NCBI GenBank assembly: GCA_001604105.1 | Contig: LVAQ01000006.1 | Coordinates: 434,001 to 498,000, forward strand | Direction of reading: 5' to 3' | Length of the DNA: 64,000 nt | Source: Clostridiales bacterium Firm_11 | GTDB lineage: Bacteria > Bacillota > Clostridia > Christensenellales > Aristaeellaceae | Shown here: positions 9,978 through 18,226 of the stretch, in pieces | Layout of the letters: each line of letters starts with the position of its first letter | Position numbering within the stretch: position 1 is the stretch's first letter | Translations under genes and position numbers: made by a program | The notes under the pieces: model-generated | Databases searched by the model: none | What the model was told of the DNA's origin: nothing | Seen by the model: the letters and a program-made list of their open reading frames with translations, nothing else

Positions 9978-10856
9978 ATGACCATCTACTACTTCTCCGG
10001 CACTGGTAATTCGTTTGTCGTCGCACACGATATCGCGCAAAACGTTGGGGGGAAGTTGGTATGCATTCCCGATATAGTAACCCAGCAGCATATCGATATG
10101 GATACCGCGCGTATTGGCATTGTGTTTCCGTCCTACTTGGCGCCAGTTACAGGTGTGCCTCTCATTGTGGAGAGATTCGTACGAAAAATTACCAATATCC
10201 AGTCGATACGAATTTTCGCGATATGTACCTGCGGGGGTTATGCCTGGGTTAACGCAATCCCTTCTTTGATGAAGCTGCAAGCTATTGTTACGGAATGCGG
10301 TGGAAAGTTGCATGCAATGTACGCTGTCAGGCTCCCCATGAACAACCTGGACTATGCGCATATCCCAATACCGATCAACCAAAACCACGAAACGATAATC
10401 CAACGCAGCGATGTTAAATTAAAAGCCATATGCAACCGCATCACTAGCGGAAAAGGCACAGCGTTTGGACTCATCAAAACGCTGTTCTTCTACCTGATGA
10501 AACCGCTATACGCGCTGATGAAGAATGCGGTCATGAAAGCGCTAAAGGAAATGGCAAAAGAACCCGGGGATTCCAACCTTAGCGCTCACGCGTTGATACC
10601 ACGAACCGATCAGAGCATCGTTGTGGATGATCACTGTATTGGATGCGGTACCTGCGCCAGTGTCTGCCCCGTGAACAATATTGCCATCATGAACGAACGG
10701 CCGGCATTTCAACACCGCTGTGAAATGTGTTTTGCCTGTGACGAATGGTGTCCACTTGATGCCCTTCATCATTGGAGCAGGGCAAAAGGCGTAAAGTACC
10801 ATCATCCACGTATAGAAACACCCGTGTATCAGCGTGCCAATAAAGGAATATCGTAG
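9978..10856 (+). CDS. EFR1-family flavodoxin/ferredoxin protein
   Basis: A 292-residue cytoplasmic redox protein. The N-terminus (MTIYYFSGTGNSF) is the FMN-binding loop of a flavodoxin-like domain covering roughly residues 1-160. The C-terminus carries two 4Fe-4S clusters: CIGCGTCASVCPV starting at residue 220 and CEMCFACDEWCP starting at residue 248. This flavodoxin plus 2x4Fe-4S layout is that of the EFR1 family found in anaerobes, thought to pass electrons between flavin and iron-sulphur partners; the substrate is unknown. It appears monocistronic. A GGCGG element is a modest ribosome binding site. A short GC hairpin follows the stop codon. Confidence 0.85.
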   Translation: MTIYYFSGTGNSFVVAHDIAQNVGGKLVCIPDIVTQQHIDMDTARIGIVFPSYLAPVTGVPLIVERFVRKITNIQSIRIFAICTCGGYAWVNAIPSLMKLQAIVTECGGKLHAMYAVRLPMNNLDYAHIPIPINQNHETIIQRSDVKLKAICNRITSGKGTAFGLIKTLFFYLMKPLYALMKNAVMKALKEMAKEPGDSNLSAHALIPRTDQSIVVDDHCIGCGTCASVCPVNNIAIMNERPAFQHRCEMCFACDEWCPLDALHHWSRAKGVKYHHPRIETPVYQRANKGIS

Positions 10857-10874
10857 GCGCTTCGTAGCGCCTGT
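10857..10874 (+). terminator. Weak hairpin after the EFR1 gene
   Basis: AGGCGC-TTCGTA-GCGCCT immediately after the stop codon; no U-tract follows, so termination may be inefficient. Confidence 0.35.
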
Positions 10875-11058
10875 GCCATGCCATGCAGGATGATCTTTCC
10901 ACACGCTGGCGCGTGTACATGGCTTAGGCCTGCCACAGGCTTGTTGGCATACGTCTTGTGTGGGTTCGGCTTGCGCCTTGTCTGGCTGGAGAGCGCGCAT
11001 CGTTCGGCTGCAATGTAACCCATTGTTTGCATTTTCAGCAAATATTCGCATTTCATGC

Positions 11059-11086
11059 TTGACAATTAAATTGTATGCGGTATAAT
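11059..11086 (+). promoter_or_regulatory. dps promoter
   Basis: TTGACA (11059-11064), 16-nt spacer, TATAAT (11081-11086). Near-consensus sigma-A promoter, with a start near 11093 and a leader of about 140 nt to the dps start codon. The preceding 10,875-11,058 stretch shows nothing I can name. Confidence 0.8.
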
Positions 11087-11094
11087 ATGGGCAT

Positions 11095-11169
11095 GGGGAG
11101 TTAGCGAAAGCTAACTTGCGCGGGTTCCCTTTTGGTGAACGGTCAGCAGGCGAACATGACCTCTGCCCC
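11095..11169 (+). promoter_or_regulatory. Structured leader of dps (unknown class)
   Basis: Three hairpins sit inside a closing stem: GGGG (11095-11098) with CCCC (11166-11169); hairpin 1 GTTAGC-GAAA-GCTAAC (11100-11115); hairpin 2 GTTCCC-TTTT-GG(t)GAAC (11124-11140); hairpin 3 GGTCA-N11-TGACC (11141-11161). The ends GGGGAG and CTCTGCCCC recall the yybP-ykoY manganese riboswitch, but the conserved UCAACA core is missing. It may bind a protein or metal, or stabilise the mRNA. No terminator follows it. Confidence 0.4.
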
Positions 11170-11235
11170 AGCACATAACTTGCCGCACCCTTTGATGATG
11201 ATACAAAACATTCACACATGAGGAGGATTTTGATT

Positions 11236-11673
11236 ATGAGCAAGCTTCACGATAAGCTCAACGAGTATTTGGCAAACCAGCAGGTGTTCTACATCAAACT
11301 GCACAATTTGCATTGGTATGTACAGGGGCGTGGTTTCTTCACCCTGCATGCAAAGCTGGAGGAATTGTACGAACAGACTGCCACAGTTCTGGATGATGTT
11401 GCCGAGCGCATTCTGGCGCTTGGTGGCGCGCCTGTTGGCAGTCTGAAAAAGGCGCTCTCTCTGACAGCCGTCAAAGAGTTGGAGGATGAACCCATCACGT
11501 CGGATGACACCGTTAAGGCGTTGATCTCAGACGTGGGGTATTGGATCAAAGATACCAGGGACATCATTAAACTGGCCGAGGAAAAGGAAGACGCCGTAAC
11601 GGCGGATCAGTTCACCGGCTATTTGCAGGCATACCAGAAACTGGATTGGATGCTTAAAGCATACCTCAGTTAA
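11236..11673 (+). CDS. dps: Dps-family ferritin-like protein
   Basis: A 145-residue protein with the Dps/mini-ferritin pattern: LHNLHWYVQGRGFFTLHAKLEELY near residues 22-45, then VLDDVAERILALGG. The His, Asp and Glu residues of these helices form the inter-subunit ferroxidase site in the family. Such proteins make 12-subunit cages that oxidise Fe(II) with peroxide, store iron and protect DNA in the cytoplasm. The start at 11236 is chosen because AGGAGG lies 9 nt upstream. It has its own strong promoter, a structured leader and a strong terminator, so it is monocistronic. Confidence 0.93.
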   Translation: MSKLHDKLNEYLANQQVFYIKLHNLHWYVQGRGFFTLHAKLEELYEQTATVLDDVAERILALGGAPVGSLKKALSLTAVKELEDEPITSDDTVKALISDVGYWIKDTRDIIKLAEEKEDAVTADQFTGYLQAYQKLDWMLKAYLS

Positions 11674-11697
11674 GCCGCATAATGGCTATCCGCATGA

Positions 11698-11731
11698 AGC
11701 CCGTTATCGCCTCTTCGCGATAGCGGGCTTT
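11698..11731 (+). terminator. dps terminator
   Basis: AGCCCG-TTATCGC stem, CTCTTC loop, GCGATA-GCGGGCT, followed by TTTCGCTT. A 13-bp stem with one wobble. Confidence 0.85.
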
Positions 11732-11774
11732 CGCTTCCCGCAGTATTAGCATCAGTACCTATCCCCGATCGCAC

Positions 11775-11803
11775 TTGCGTGAACACTTCGTTTTTGGTAG
11801 AAT
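11775..11803 (+). promoter_or_regulatory. Promoter of the disulfide oxidoreductase gene
   Basis: TTGCGT (11775-11780), 17-nt spacer, TAGAAT (11798-11803); about 135 nt upstream of the start codon. Confidence 0.5.
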
Positions 11804-11939
11804 AGCAATCAGTTATTGTGTCGATATCGCAAGAAAAGGCTGGATCAAGCTATACAATTGGTTGTTGCCTGGTGCGCGTTCTTGGTTTCAGGCGTCAGCA
11901 CCGCGGCACAACACGATATAACAGAAGGAGTCACCTGAA

Positions 11940-13448
11940 ATGAAACAATACGATATCATCGTGATCGGCAGTGGCGCAGGGTTGATCGTCATGGAAAGCG
12001 CCATCGCAATGGGGCTTTCCGTAGCGATTGTGGAGCGCTCCAAGTTTGGCGGTACTTGCCTGAATCGCGGCTGTATCCCTTCGAAAATGTTGGTGTATCC
12101 GGCGGATATGATCCGTGAGGCCGCGCTCGCGCATCGCGTTGGCGTTCATCTGGGCACACCAGCCGCGGATTGGGATGTGATTGCCCAAAGGATGTGGGCG
12201 CAAATCCATCACAGCGAGCAGCTGGCGCAAAACTTGCGGGATTTCCCCGGTGTCGATGTTTATGAAGCGAACGCTGAATTTGCCGATCCCCACACACTGC
12301 GCCTGACATTCCCCGCTCCGCAGGCCGACGCGTTGATTGCTGCAAAACGAATCGTGGTCGCCGCGGGTGCGCGATCCTTTGTGCCGCCAATTCCAGGCCT
12401 TGCGGAAACCGGATACATCACCTCGGAAACCTTCTTTGGCGCGCTTTTTCCCAAAGCGCCTTGGAAACGCCTGATTATCATCGGCGGCGGCGCAATCGGG
12501 GCTGAGTTTGCCCATATCTTCTCCGCTTTTGGCAGCAAGGTTACGGTTGTGGAAATGCGCCAGCGGTTGATTGCAACCGAGGAAGAAGAAATCAGCCATT
12601 TTGTTGAGAAACAGTTTGTCCATAACGGCATTGAGGTTTTGACAAACCATAAAACCCTATCCGCATCCAAGCAAAACGGCGAAAAGGTTCTGCTCGTGCA
12701 GGATACTGCGACAGGGCAAACCCGCAGCATCCCCACCGATGAGATTTTCATCGCATCCGGCGTACGTTCCAACAGTGACCAACTCCACTGCGAAGTTGCC
12801 GGCATTGCCATGGATGACAAGGGCTGGATAATCACCAATGAGTATTTGGAGACCTCGCAGGATCATATCTTTGCCATCGGGGATATCAATGGCCTATATC
12901 AATTCCGGCACAAAGCCAATTATGAAGCCGGTTTGCTAAGCCACAATCTGTTTTCCGGCGGTGAGAAGCGCGCCGCCTGTTACAATGCCGTTCCATGGGC
13001 TATTTTCACCTGGCCTCAAGTTGGTCACGTGGGGTTGACTGAGCAGGAAGCAAAACAGCAGGGGCTGAAGGTGCGTACGGCCGTAAACTATTACTCGAAT
13101 GTGGTTGCGGGCATCGCCATGGGTTTCTCCCAACAGGATGAAGATAATGGTTTTGTGAAAATCATCATCGGCGAGGACAAGCGCATCTTGGGCGCACATG
13201 TAGTCGGACCGCATGCCGCCGTTTTGGTGCAGCCGTTTGTTTATTTGATGAACGCCGGCTTATCCTGTGATTTGGCGCAGCCCCCCGCTGCGGAGCGCCC
13301 ATTGCAGCGTGAGCGAAGGCTGATTCGCCGCAACTGTATATCCACCGGCACCGTAATGCCCATCATGAACTCGATGGTCATTCACCCTTCCTTTAACGAG
13401 CTGACTGCCTGGGCACTGGAGAACGTCGATTGGAATGATGAACAATAG
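11940..13448 (+). CDS. FAD-dependent pyridine nucleotide-disulfide oxidoreductase
   Basis: A 502-residue flavoprotein of the class I disulfide reductase family (dihydrolipoyl dehydrogenase / mercuric reductase group). The N-terminal FAD motif is IIVIGSGAG, with a slightly degenerate dinucleotide loop (GSGAGL). The redox-active disulfide GGTCLNRGCIPSK has Cys40 and Cys45. An NAD(P) motif IIGGGAIGAEFA lies in the middle, and the second FAD motif (FAIGDING) near residue 318. The C-terminal dimer domain holds SMVIHPSFNE with the catalytic His. There is an Arg-rich insertion before it, which I take as a subfamily feature and not a frameshift. No lipoyl or E1/E2 genes lie nearby, so the substrate cannot be assigned. 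A strong AGGAG precedes the start. Confidence 0.85.
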   Translation: MKQYDIIVIGSGAGLIVMESAIAMGLSVAIVERSKFGGTCLNRGCIPSKMLVYPADMIREAALAHRVGVHLGTPAADWDVIAQRMWAQIHHSEQLAQNLRDFPGVDVYEANAEFADPHTLRLTFPAPQADALIAAKRIVVAAGARSFVPPIPGLAETGYITSETFFGALFPKAPWKRLIIIGGGAIGAEFAHIFSAFGSKVTVVEMRQRLIATEEEEISHFVEKQFVHNGIEVLTNHKTLSASKQNGEKVLLVQDTATGQTRSIPTDEIFIASGVRSNSDQLHCEVAGIAMDDKGWIITNEYLETSQDHIFAIGDINGLYQFRHKANYEAGLLSHNLFSGGEKRAACYNAVPWAIFTWPQVGHVGLTEQEAKQQGLKVRTAVNYYSNVVAGIAMGFSQQDEDNGFVKIIIGEDKRILGAHVVGPHAAVLVQPFVYLMNAGLSCDLAQPPAAERPLQRERRLIRRNCISTGTVMPIMNSMVIHPSFNELTAWALENVDWNDEQ

Positions 13449-13576
13449 CGTTTGCGGCGTATAATCATCTATCGCTTTCATGCCATGAACCTTTGCATCT
13501 TAATCCTTTGCAGCCTTCTGCTCTCGCCCGCAAGCCTGCGGATGTAACGTCGAAATCGCAATCAGTGCCCAATCAA

Positions 13577-13612
13577 AACCCCCGAAAACGCCGTTCAGCG
13601 TTCGCGGGGGTT
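13577..13612. terminator. Bidirectional terminator
   Basis: AACCCCCG and CGGGGGTT arms with an inner AACGC/GCGTT stem, between convergent genes. The minus-strand transcript ends GGGGGTTTTG, which is the better U-tract. Confidence 0.8.
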
Positions 13613-13720
13613 ATTCATTGCGGTTTGCTCATCTGTACATATCTTTCTGCTGGAAGCAGGTCGTACCCAATCACGCTTCAACGCCTGATCAAACGGCACA
13701 CTGCCTCATGCACGCGCATA

Positions 13721-15106
13721 TCACCGTGTGCTTTTCTTGCCCATTGTACTGACGATGCGCGGGCGCGGTTTTGCCTGCGCCTGTTGCGTTGCCGCAGGCA
13801 TGGCTTGCGTCTGCTGTGAAGCGGCTGGCGTGCCAGGTTCCTGATGCCATGCCGCTAGGGGTGTTGGCTCAGGTTGCGCCGGATACTCGTACGGTTGGCG
13901 CGATGGCGGGCTTTGGTACGCATCCTGCCTGCCCGTATCCGGCGCGCCGCCATGATGGGGGATGTAAGCCGCCGTTGGAGCGGTGCCTGTTCCGTCCATG
14001 CCCCGTTGATACGCTTGCGCGCCTGTTGACTCTGGTTCGCCGCTATGTCCTTGTGTATAGGCAACGGCACTTTGGGTTGTATCTTCGTCGCCGTAGGCGG
14101 ATTCGTCCGCATCATCCGCAAAGTCACTGGGATAAACCGGCATGGGCGCCGCATACCTTGTTTCACTCGCCTGAGGGCTGTTCCTTTGGGGTGCGGCAGT
14201 ATGACGTTCTGCTGCTCTGTATGTGTTCTCCGCCCTGGCCGAATCGATATCCGCGTCGAAAGATACGATCGGCGGCACAAAAGATTGACGATAATCATCC
14301 GTTGCTGCGTCCATTGGCTGTGGCACGGATGCTGGTCTTGCTTCATTTACCGCACGAACATTGGGTGTCGCTTCCCTTGGGATATACGCAGGCTGCGCCT
14401 TGCGCTCCGGCGTTGCCATGCTTTGCTCCCACATGCCTGCGGCGCTGTGCTGATCATACAGCCTGCTGCCGCACTGTTCACAGAACAGTATCCCCAATGG
14501 GTTTGGCGTTCCGCATGCTTTACATTGGATGGTTTGGGCAAAACCTTCCCGTTGGGCAGTCTCGCCGGAAAAAGTATTATCGATGATGGATTTGGGCATA
14601 TACTTCGCGGCAATTTCCGATTCGCCTTCCCCCGTGCGTGTGCCGGAAAGCGCTTTGCCATATGCGGCGGCGGCAAAAGGCGATAAACCCATTGCCTCGA
14701 TCGCCGCTTGTGCCTGGCTTGGTGCAGCGGGTACAGTGGCTTGCGGTTGATCGGCGGCTTTCTTGCTGCGCTCACGAGGTCTTTTGGGCGTGCTTTCCCT
14801 GTAGGTTGACGTTGAGGATTCTTCGCGCCCATAGAGCGCTCTGGCGGCCATGGTCTTTAGCAGCCCGCCCACAAGCATCGCGCCCGCACCTGCGCCAAAA
14901 ACCAGATAGTTATTCTGCAAACAGAACAGAATCACGCCGTTGATCATGTTGATAAAAGGTTCTAATGACTTGACGGAGAAGGAAGCAATGATGCTTTTCA
15001 CGTGATCATTCTCAATTAAGGGAGCGGCCGTGGCCAGTACGCCCGTTAGCGCTGCAATGCAGCCTGCAAATACCAGAATGCCGCCCAGTACCTTCCAGAA
15101 CTTCAT
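13721..15106 (-). CDS. Zinc-ribbon membrane protein with long disordered tail
   Basis: I do not recognise a named family. From the ATG at 15106 it has 461 residues. There is an N-terminal membrane segment (FWKVLGGILVFAGCIAAL) and a second hydrophobic segment around residues 65-90 (FGAGAGAMLVGG). A cytoplasmic-type zinc ribbon follows (CKACG, then CEQCGSRLY ten residues later). The last 250 residues are low-complexity, rich in Pro, Gln, Ala and Tyr. It is divergent from the vWA/PP2C/kinase operon, and TerY-P systems often include zinc ribbons, so it may be a substrate or scaffold of that system; this is inference. The upstream in-frame ATG at 15220 lacks a ribosome binding site; the chosen start also has a weak one (GGGAG about 12 nt away), so the start is uncertain. 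Confidence 0.75.
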   Translation of the reverse strand: MKFWKVLGGILVFAGCIAALTGVLATAAPLIENDHVKSIIASFSVKSLEPFINMINGVILFCLQNNYLVFGAGAGAMLVGGLLKTMAARALYGREESSTSTYRESTPKRPRERSKKAADQPQATVPAAPSQAQAAIEAMGLSPFAAAAYGKALSGTRTGEGESEIAAKYMPKSIIDNTFSGETAQREGFAQTIQCKACGTPNPLGILFCEQCGSRLYDQHSAAGMWEQSMATPERKAQPAYIPREATPNVRAVNEARPASVPQPMDAATDDYRQSFVPPIVSFDADIDSARAENTYRAAERHTAAPQRNSPQASETRYAAPMPVYPSDFADDADESAYGDEDTTQSAVAYTQGHSGEPESTGAQAYQRGMDGTGTAPTAAYIPHHGGAPDTGRQDAYQSPPSRQPYEYPAQPEPTPLAAWHQEPGTPAASQQTQAMPAATQQAQAKPRPRIVSTMGKKSTR

Positions 15107-15290
15107 AACTTTTATCCACACTCCCAAACCGCGTTGTTCGCCTGTTACTTCTTTTCGACAATCACCCAGGCGCTTCCTTCTGCTCGCTTCCCGGGTTTTT
15201 TGGAAGCAGCACCGTTGCATAAAGGAAAAACACCATGGATGCAGAATACTTTTATGGATAATGCCTGAAACTCACCTGTAGGAGGAACGC

Positions 15291-15971
15291 ATGGAAAAAT
15301 ATCAGCTTTCCTACCATGTGGATATGGTTTTTTGTATCGATTCGACCGGCAGCATGCGCCATGTGCTCGATTTTGTCAAGCAGAACGCGCTGAACCTGTA
15401 TCGGGATATCTCCGGCACAATGGAAAAAAAGCGAAAAGTCATCAGCCAAATGCGCATCCGCGTGATCGCCTTTCGGGATTACGTAGCGGATGGCGATCAG
15501 GCGATGATGGCCAGTGATTTTTTTGTGCTACCGAGTCAGGCGCAACAGTTTTATGATTGCGTGCATGGGATTTCCGCCAGTGGCGGCGGAGACATCCCCG
15601 AGGATGGCATGGAGGCGCTGGCTTACGCCATCCGCAGTGATTGGACGCGCGAAGGCGTCAAGAAACGTCATATTATCGTTGTATGGTCGGATGCGCCGAC
15701 CCATCCGCTGGGGCACGGAAGAATTGCGCCCTGGTATCCAGAGGGTATGGCCAAGGACTTTGACGAACTCTCCCTGTGGTGGGAGGATGAACAGCTTGGT
15801 GGCGCGATGGATGAAAGCGCCAAACGCTTGTTGATATTCGCGCCGGATGCCCCCGAATGGAACCGGATATCCGCGGAATGGTCACAGGTCGTTCATGTGC
15901 AAACGGTAAGCGAAGGGCTCGCGGAGCTGGAATACCAGCAGGTGATCGACGCGGTGTGCAACACCATATGA
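15291..15971 (+). CDS. TerY-like vWA domain protein
   Basis: A 226-residue single-domain von Willebrand factor A protein. The MIDAS metal site DSTGS starts at Asp17, and a Thr/Asp-containing loop GGDIPED follows near residue 100, with VVWSDAPTHP around 128-137. There is no signal peptide, so it is cytoplasmic. In the TerY-P systems described for tellurite-resistance-type stress responses, a TerY vWA protein is encoded with a PP2C phosphatase and a Ser/Thr kinase, exactly as here. The start follows AGGAGG with 5-nt spacing. It is the first gene of the triad; the PP2C gene begins 68 nt downstream. Confidence 0.88.
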   Translation: MEKYQLSYHVDMVFCIDSTGSMRHVLDFVKQNALNLYRDISGTMEKKRKVISQMRIRVIAFRDYVADGDQAMMASDFFVLPSQAQQFYDCVHGISASGGGDIPEDGMEALAYAIRSDWTREGVKKRHIIVVWSDAPTHPLGHGRIAPWYPEGMAKDFDELSLWWEDEQLGGAMDESAKRLLIFAPDAPEWNRISAEWSQVVHVQTVSEGLAELEYQQVIDAVCNTI

Positions 15972-16039
15972 GCAATGCGGGGAAAGCCGAACACGCGCGT
16001 TGATCGGCGTTCGCCTTACGGATGGGCAGGATAAGCGGT

Positions 16040-17044
16040 ATGGCAAGCGAGCAACCGATAAACGGGCAGGTCATCCTCGTGGCCAGCGAAGTCATTGCAG
16101 GGCAGGGCGAGGATAGCTTTGCCGCCGAGGTAGATGCCTGCGGTGGTCTCCTTTGTGTGGCGGATGGTTGCGGCGGTATCGGCGCAAGGCGTTATGAGAA
16201 GCTCGAAAACCAAACCGAAGCCTACATCGCCGCTCGCCTTGCAGTAGATACAACCCGTACATGGGCCGCCTCTTTGGACGGGCAAAACTTTCCCGCCGCC
16301 AAAACCGAAGCGCTGCTTGCGGCAGACCAACTGCGCGCGGCGCTTGCAGAGACGTTTTCCGCTTTCCACAGCGAGCATCACAATGCAGCCGCGTCGCGCG
16401 TAATCATCAGGGGTTTGCAGCGCACGCTCCCAACTACGTTATGTGCGGTGCTCATGGATGCACGGGCTGATGATACCCTTGCGTTGCTATTCTTCTGGGC
16501 GGGAGACAGCCGCGGCTATGTGCTTACGGCGGATGGTCTGCGCCAATGCACGGCGGATCATATCACAGGCCACGCCGATGCGCTGGAGAACCTCTACCGC
16601 GACGCTCGGCTTACCAATATGGTGAACGCCGATAGCCCTTTTCAGGTGGATGTGTACGGCTTTCGCCAATCCAAACCCTGCGTCGTATTGCTGGCGACAG
16701 ACGGCGCCTTTGGCTACCTGCCTACACCCATGGAGTTTGAGCTGTTGCTGCTGGAGACGCTGCAAGCCGCCAAAACCCTTGATGGCTGGCGTAATCGGCT
16801 GAACCGGAAGCTTTCAAAAATCGCATCGGATGATAGTACGCTGATCATTGCTTGCTTTGGCTTTGAATCCTTTCAGGCCATGCGTGCCTATTACGCCCAT
16901 CGCTATAGCGTTTATAAGGCCACCTATATTACGCCCATTCGCCGACGCAAGCAGAGCATTGCACACGCGCGCAGCGTATGGGCAACCTATCGGCAAACCT
17001 ACGAGGTAAGCGAGGAGATGCGTGATGCAGATTGGCGCTTATAA
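16040..17044 (+). CDS. PP2C-family Ser/Thr protein phosphatase
   Basis: A 334-residue metal-dependent (PPM) phosphatase. Motifs in order are: an N-terminal GEDSFAAE near residue 25, the metal-binding ADGCGGIG near 42 (usual form ADGMGG), WAGDSRGYVLTADG near 155, LLATDGAFGYL near 222, and SDDSTLII near 264. The acidic residues that hold the two Mn/Mg ions appear present. It probably removes phosphate groups added by the kinase encoded next. The start at 16040 is chosen over 16022 because AGGA lies 8 nt upstream of it, while 16022 has none. The last 20 bases overlap the kinase gene, which points to coupled translation. Confidence 0.9.
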   Translation: MASEQPINGQVILVASEVIAGQGEDSFAAEVDACGGLLCVADGCGGIGARRYEKLENQTEAYIAARLAVDTTRTWAASLDGQNFPAAKTEALLAADQLRAALAETFSAFHSEHHNAAASRVIIRGLQRTLPTTLCAVLMDARADDTLALLFFWAGDSRGYVLTADGLRQCTADHITGHADALENLYRDARLTNMVNADSPFQVDVYGFRQSKPCVVLLATDGAFGYLPTPMEFELLLLETLQAAKTLDGWRNRLNRKLSKIASDDSTLIIACFGFESFQAMRAYYAHRYSVYKATYITPIRRRKQSIAHARSVWATYRQTYEVSEEMRDADWRL

Positions 17045-17954
17045 ATGCCTTACGCCCCTGTTGACCGCGGGCAGCGGCAGCGCTCGCTGGTGTGTTGCGC
17101 TCCGCGAGGGTCAGCGGTATTTTCTAAAACAGTTTCTGACGCCTGTGGAACCACCGATTACTTCCGCACGTAACCCCGCGCTACGCAAACGGCAGCAGGA
17201 TCGATGCGATGCCTTCAGGGAGCGCAAACAGGCGTTGTACGCTGCCTTGCATTGTGTACTTGGCGATTGTGTGGTGCCCGTTCACGACTTCTTTACGCAT
17301 GAAGGCCGTTTTTACGCCGTCTCCGAGTATATCCCCACCCCCTTTGATACCTTTGAAACCATCGGCGCGGTATCCCCCCGCGTGGCAAGAGAATTATTGT
17401 ACTCGCTGGCCAGTTGCCTTGGCAAACTCCACACGCAAGGCATTGTCCATGCCGATTTGAAGCCGGAACATATTGTGGTGGTTCGTGAAAATGATGGTTT
17501 GCGCGTACGGTTGGTCGATTTTGACAGCGGCTTTTTAGAAAGCGCACCGCCGGAGGAAGCGCGGGATATTGAAGGCGATCCCGTATACCTTGCGCCAGAG
17601 ACATTTTTATGTATGACAGGACAACCTGCGCCGCGTACGCGAAAGGTGGATACCTTTGCTTTTGGCGCGATTGCCCATCGCCTTTGGACGGGAAGCCTGC
17701 CAAATGTTGTATCCAGCGACCATACATACCTGTATGAGGCCGCGCTTGCTGGCGATGTACTTCGCCTGGATGATCGTCTGCCAACCGCATACAACTGGCT
17801 CATTCGCAAATCATTATCGCGTATGCCGGAAGATCGTCCGTCGGATACCATGCTGGAACGCCTGCTTTCATCGCCACGGGAAGCGCCGCGCACATCGGGA
17901 GAGGCCGTCAACAGCTTGAGCCGCTTCATGAAGCGTGAAGGGTGGCGGCTTTAG
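17025..17954 (+). CDS. Ser/Thr protein kinase of the TerY-P triad
   Basis: A 309-residue kinase-fold protein. Visible motifs are a Gly/Ser loop (GSGSARW, residues 17-23), the VAIK-type lysine in YFLKQF (Lys35), the catalytic loop HADLKPEH (residues 142-149), DFDSG (165-169), an APE-type sequence (YLAPET) and a conserved Asp-Phe-Ala-Phe-Gly segment in helix F. Two positions are unusual: the metal-binding Asn of the HRDxxxxN motif is His149, and DFG reads DFD. No membrane segment or zinc ribbon follows the kinase domain. The ATG at 17025 follows GAGGAG with 7-nt spacing; a GTG three bases earlier is less likely. It likely pairs with the upstream phosphatase in reversible phosphorylation. Confidence 0.88.
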   Translation: MQIGAYKCLTPLLTAGSGSARWCVALREGQRYFLKQFLTPVEPPITSARNPALRKRQQDRCDAFRERKQALYAALHCVLGDCVVPVHDFFTHEGRFYAVSEYIPTPFDTFETIGAVSPRVARELLYSLASCLGKLHTQGIVHADLKPEHIVVVRENDGLRVRLVDFDSGFLESAPPEEARDIEGDPVYLAPETFLCMTGQPAPRTRKVDTFAFGAIAHRLWTGSLPNVVSSDHTYLYEAALAGDVLRLDDRLPTAYNWLIRKSLSRMPEDRPSDTMLERLLSSPREAPRTSGEAVNSLSRFMKREGWRL

Positions 17955-18170
17955 GCTGGCCGTAATTGTAACGCGTGGCATCGTCGATGCTTCCGCATGC
18001 TTGCACGCCTGTCCCCTGCGAGCATGAACATGCGTGTGTGCGTCTGATTTTTCCTTTATCAGGGGTTATGCACGCAATGCGCATACATCCAGGCAAAAAC
18101 AAAGGCAAAGCGATATCACGTGTATATGCCAATGCCATCAGGAATACGCAAGGCATTTATAGGGACAAAC

Positions 18171-18208
18171 AAACAGCCCCTCGCATCAGCCGATGCTCGG
18201 GGCTGTTT
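18171..18208. terminator. Bidirectional terminator
   Basis: AAACAGCCCC and GGGGCTGTTT arms plus an inner GCATC/GATGC stem, between the convergent kinase and DUF308 genes. Nothing else is evident in 17,955-18,226. Confidence 0.85.
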
Positions 18209-18226
18209 GCTTATGCATGGGTTTGA

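Noticed and set aside
11093..11235. Calling the dps leader a yybP-ykoY riboswitch
   Set aside because: The outer stem is similar, but the conserved UCAACA and CGAGAC pieces seen upstream of mntP are missing.
10542..11243. Minus-strand 233-codon frame across the EFR1 end and dps leader
   Set aside because: It covers the dps promoter and the 3' end of a clear gene on the other strand, and the product has no recognisable features.
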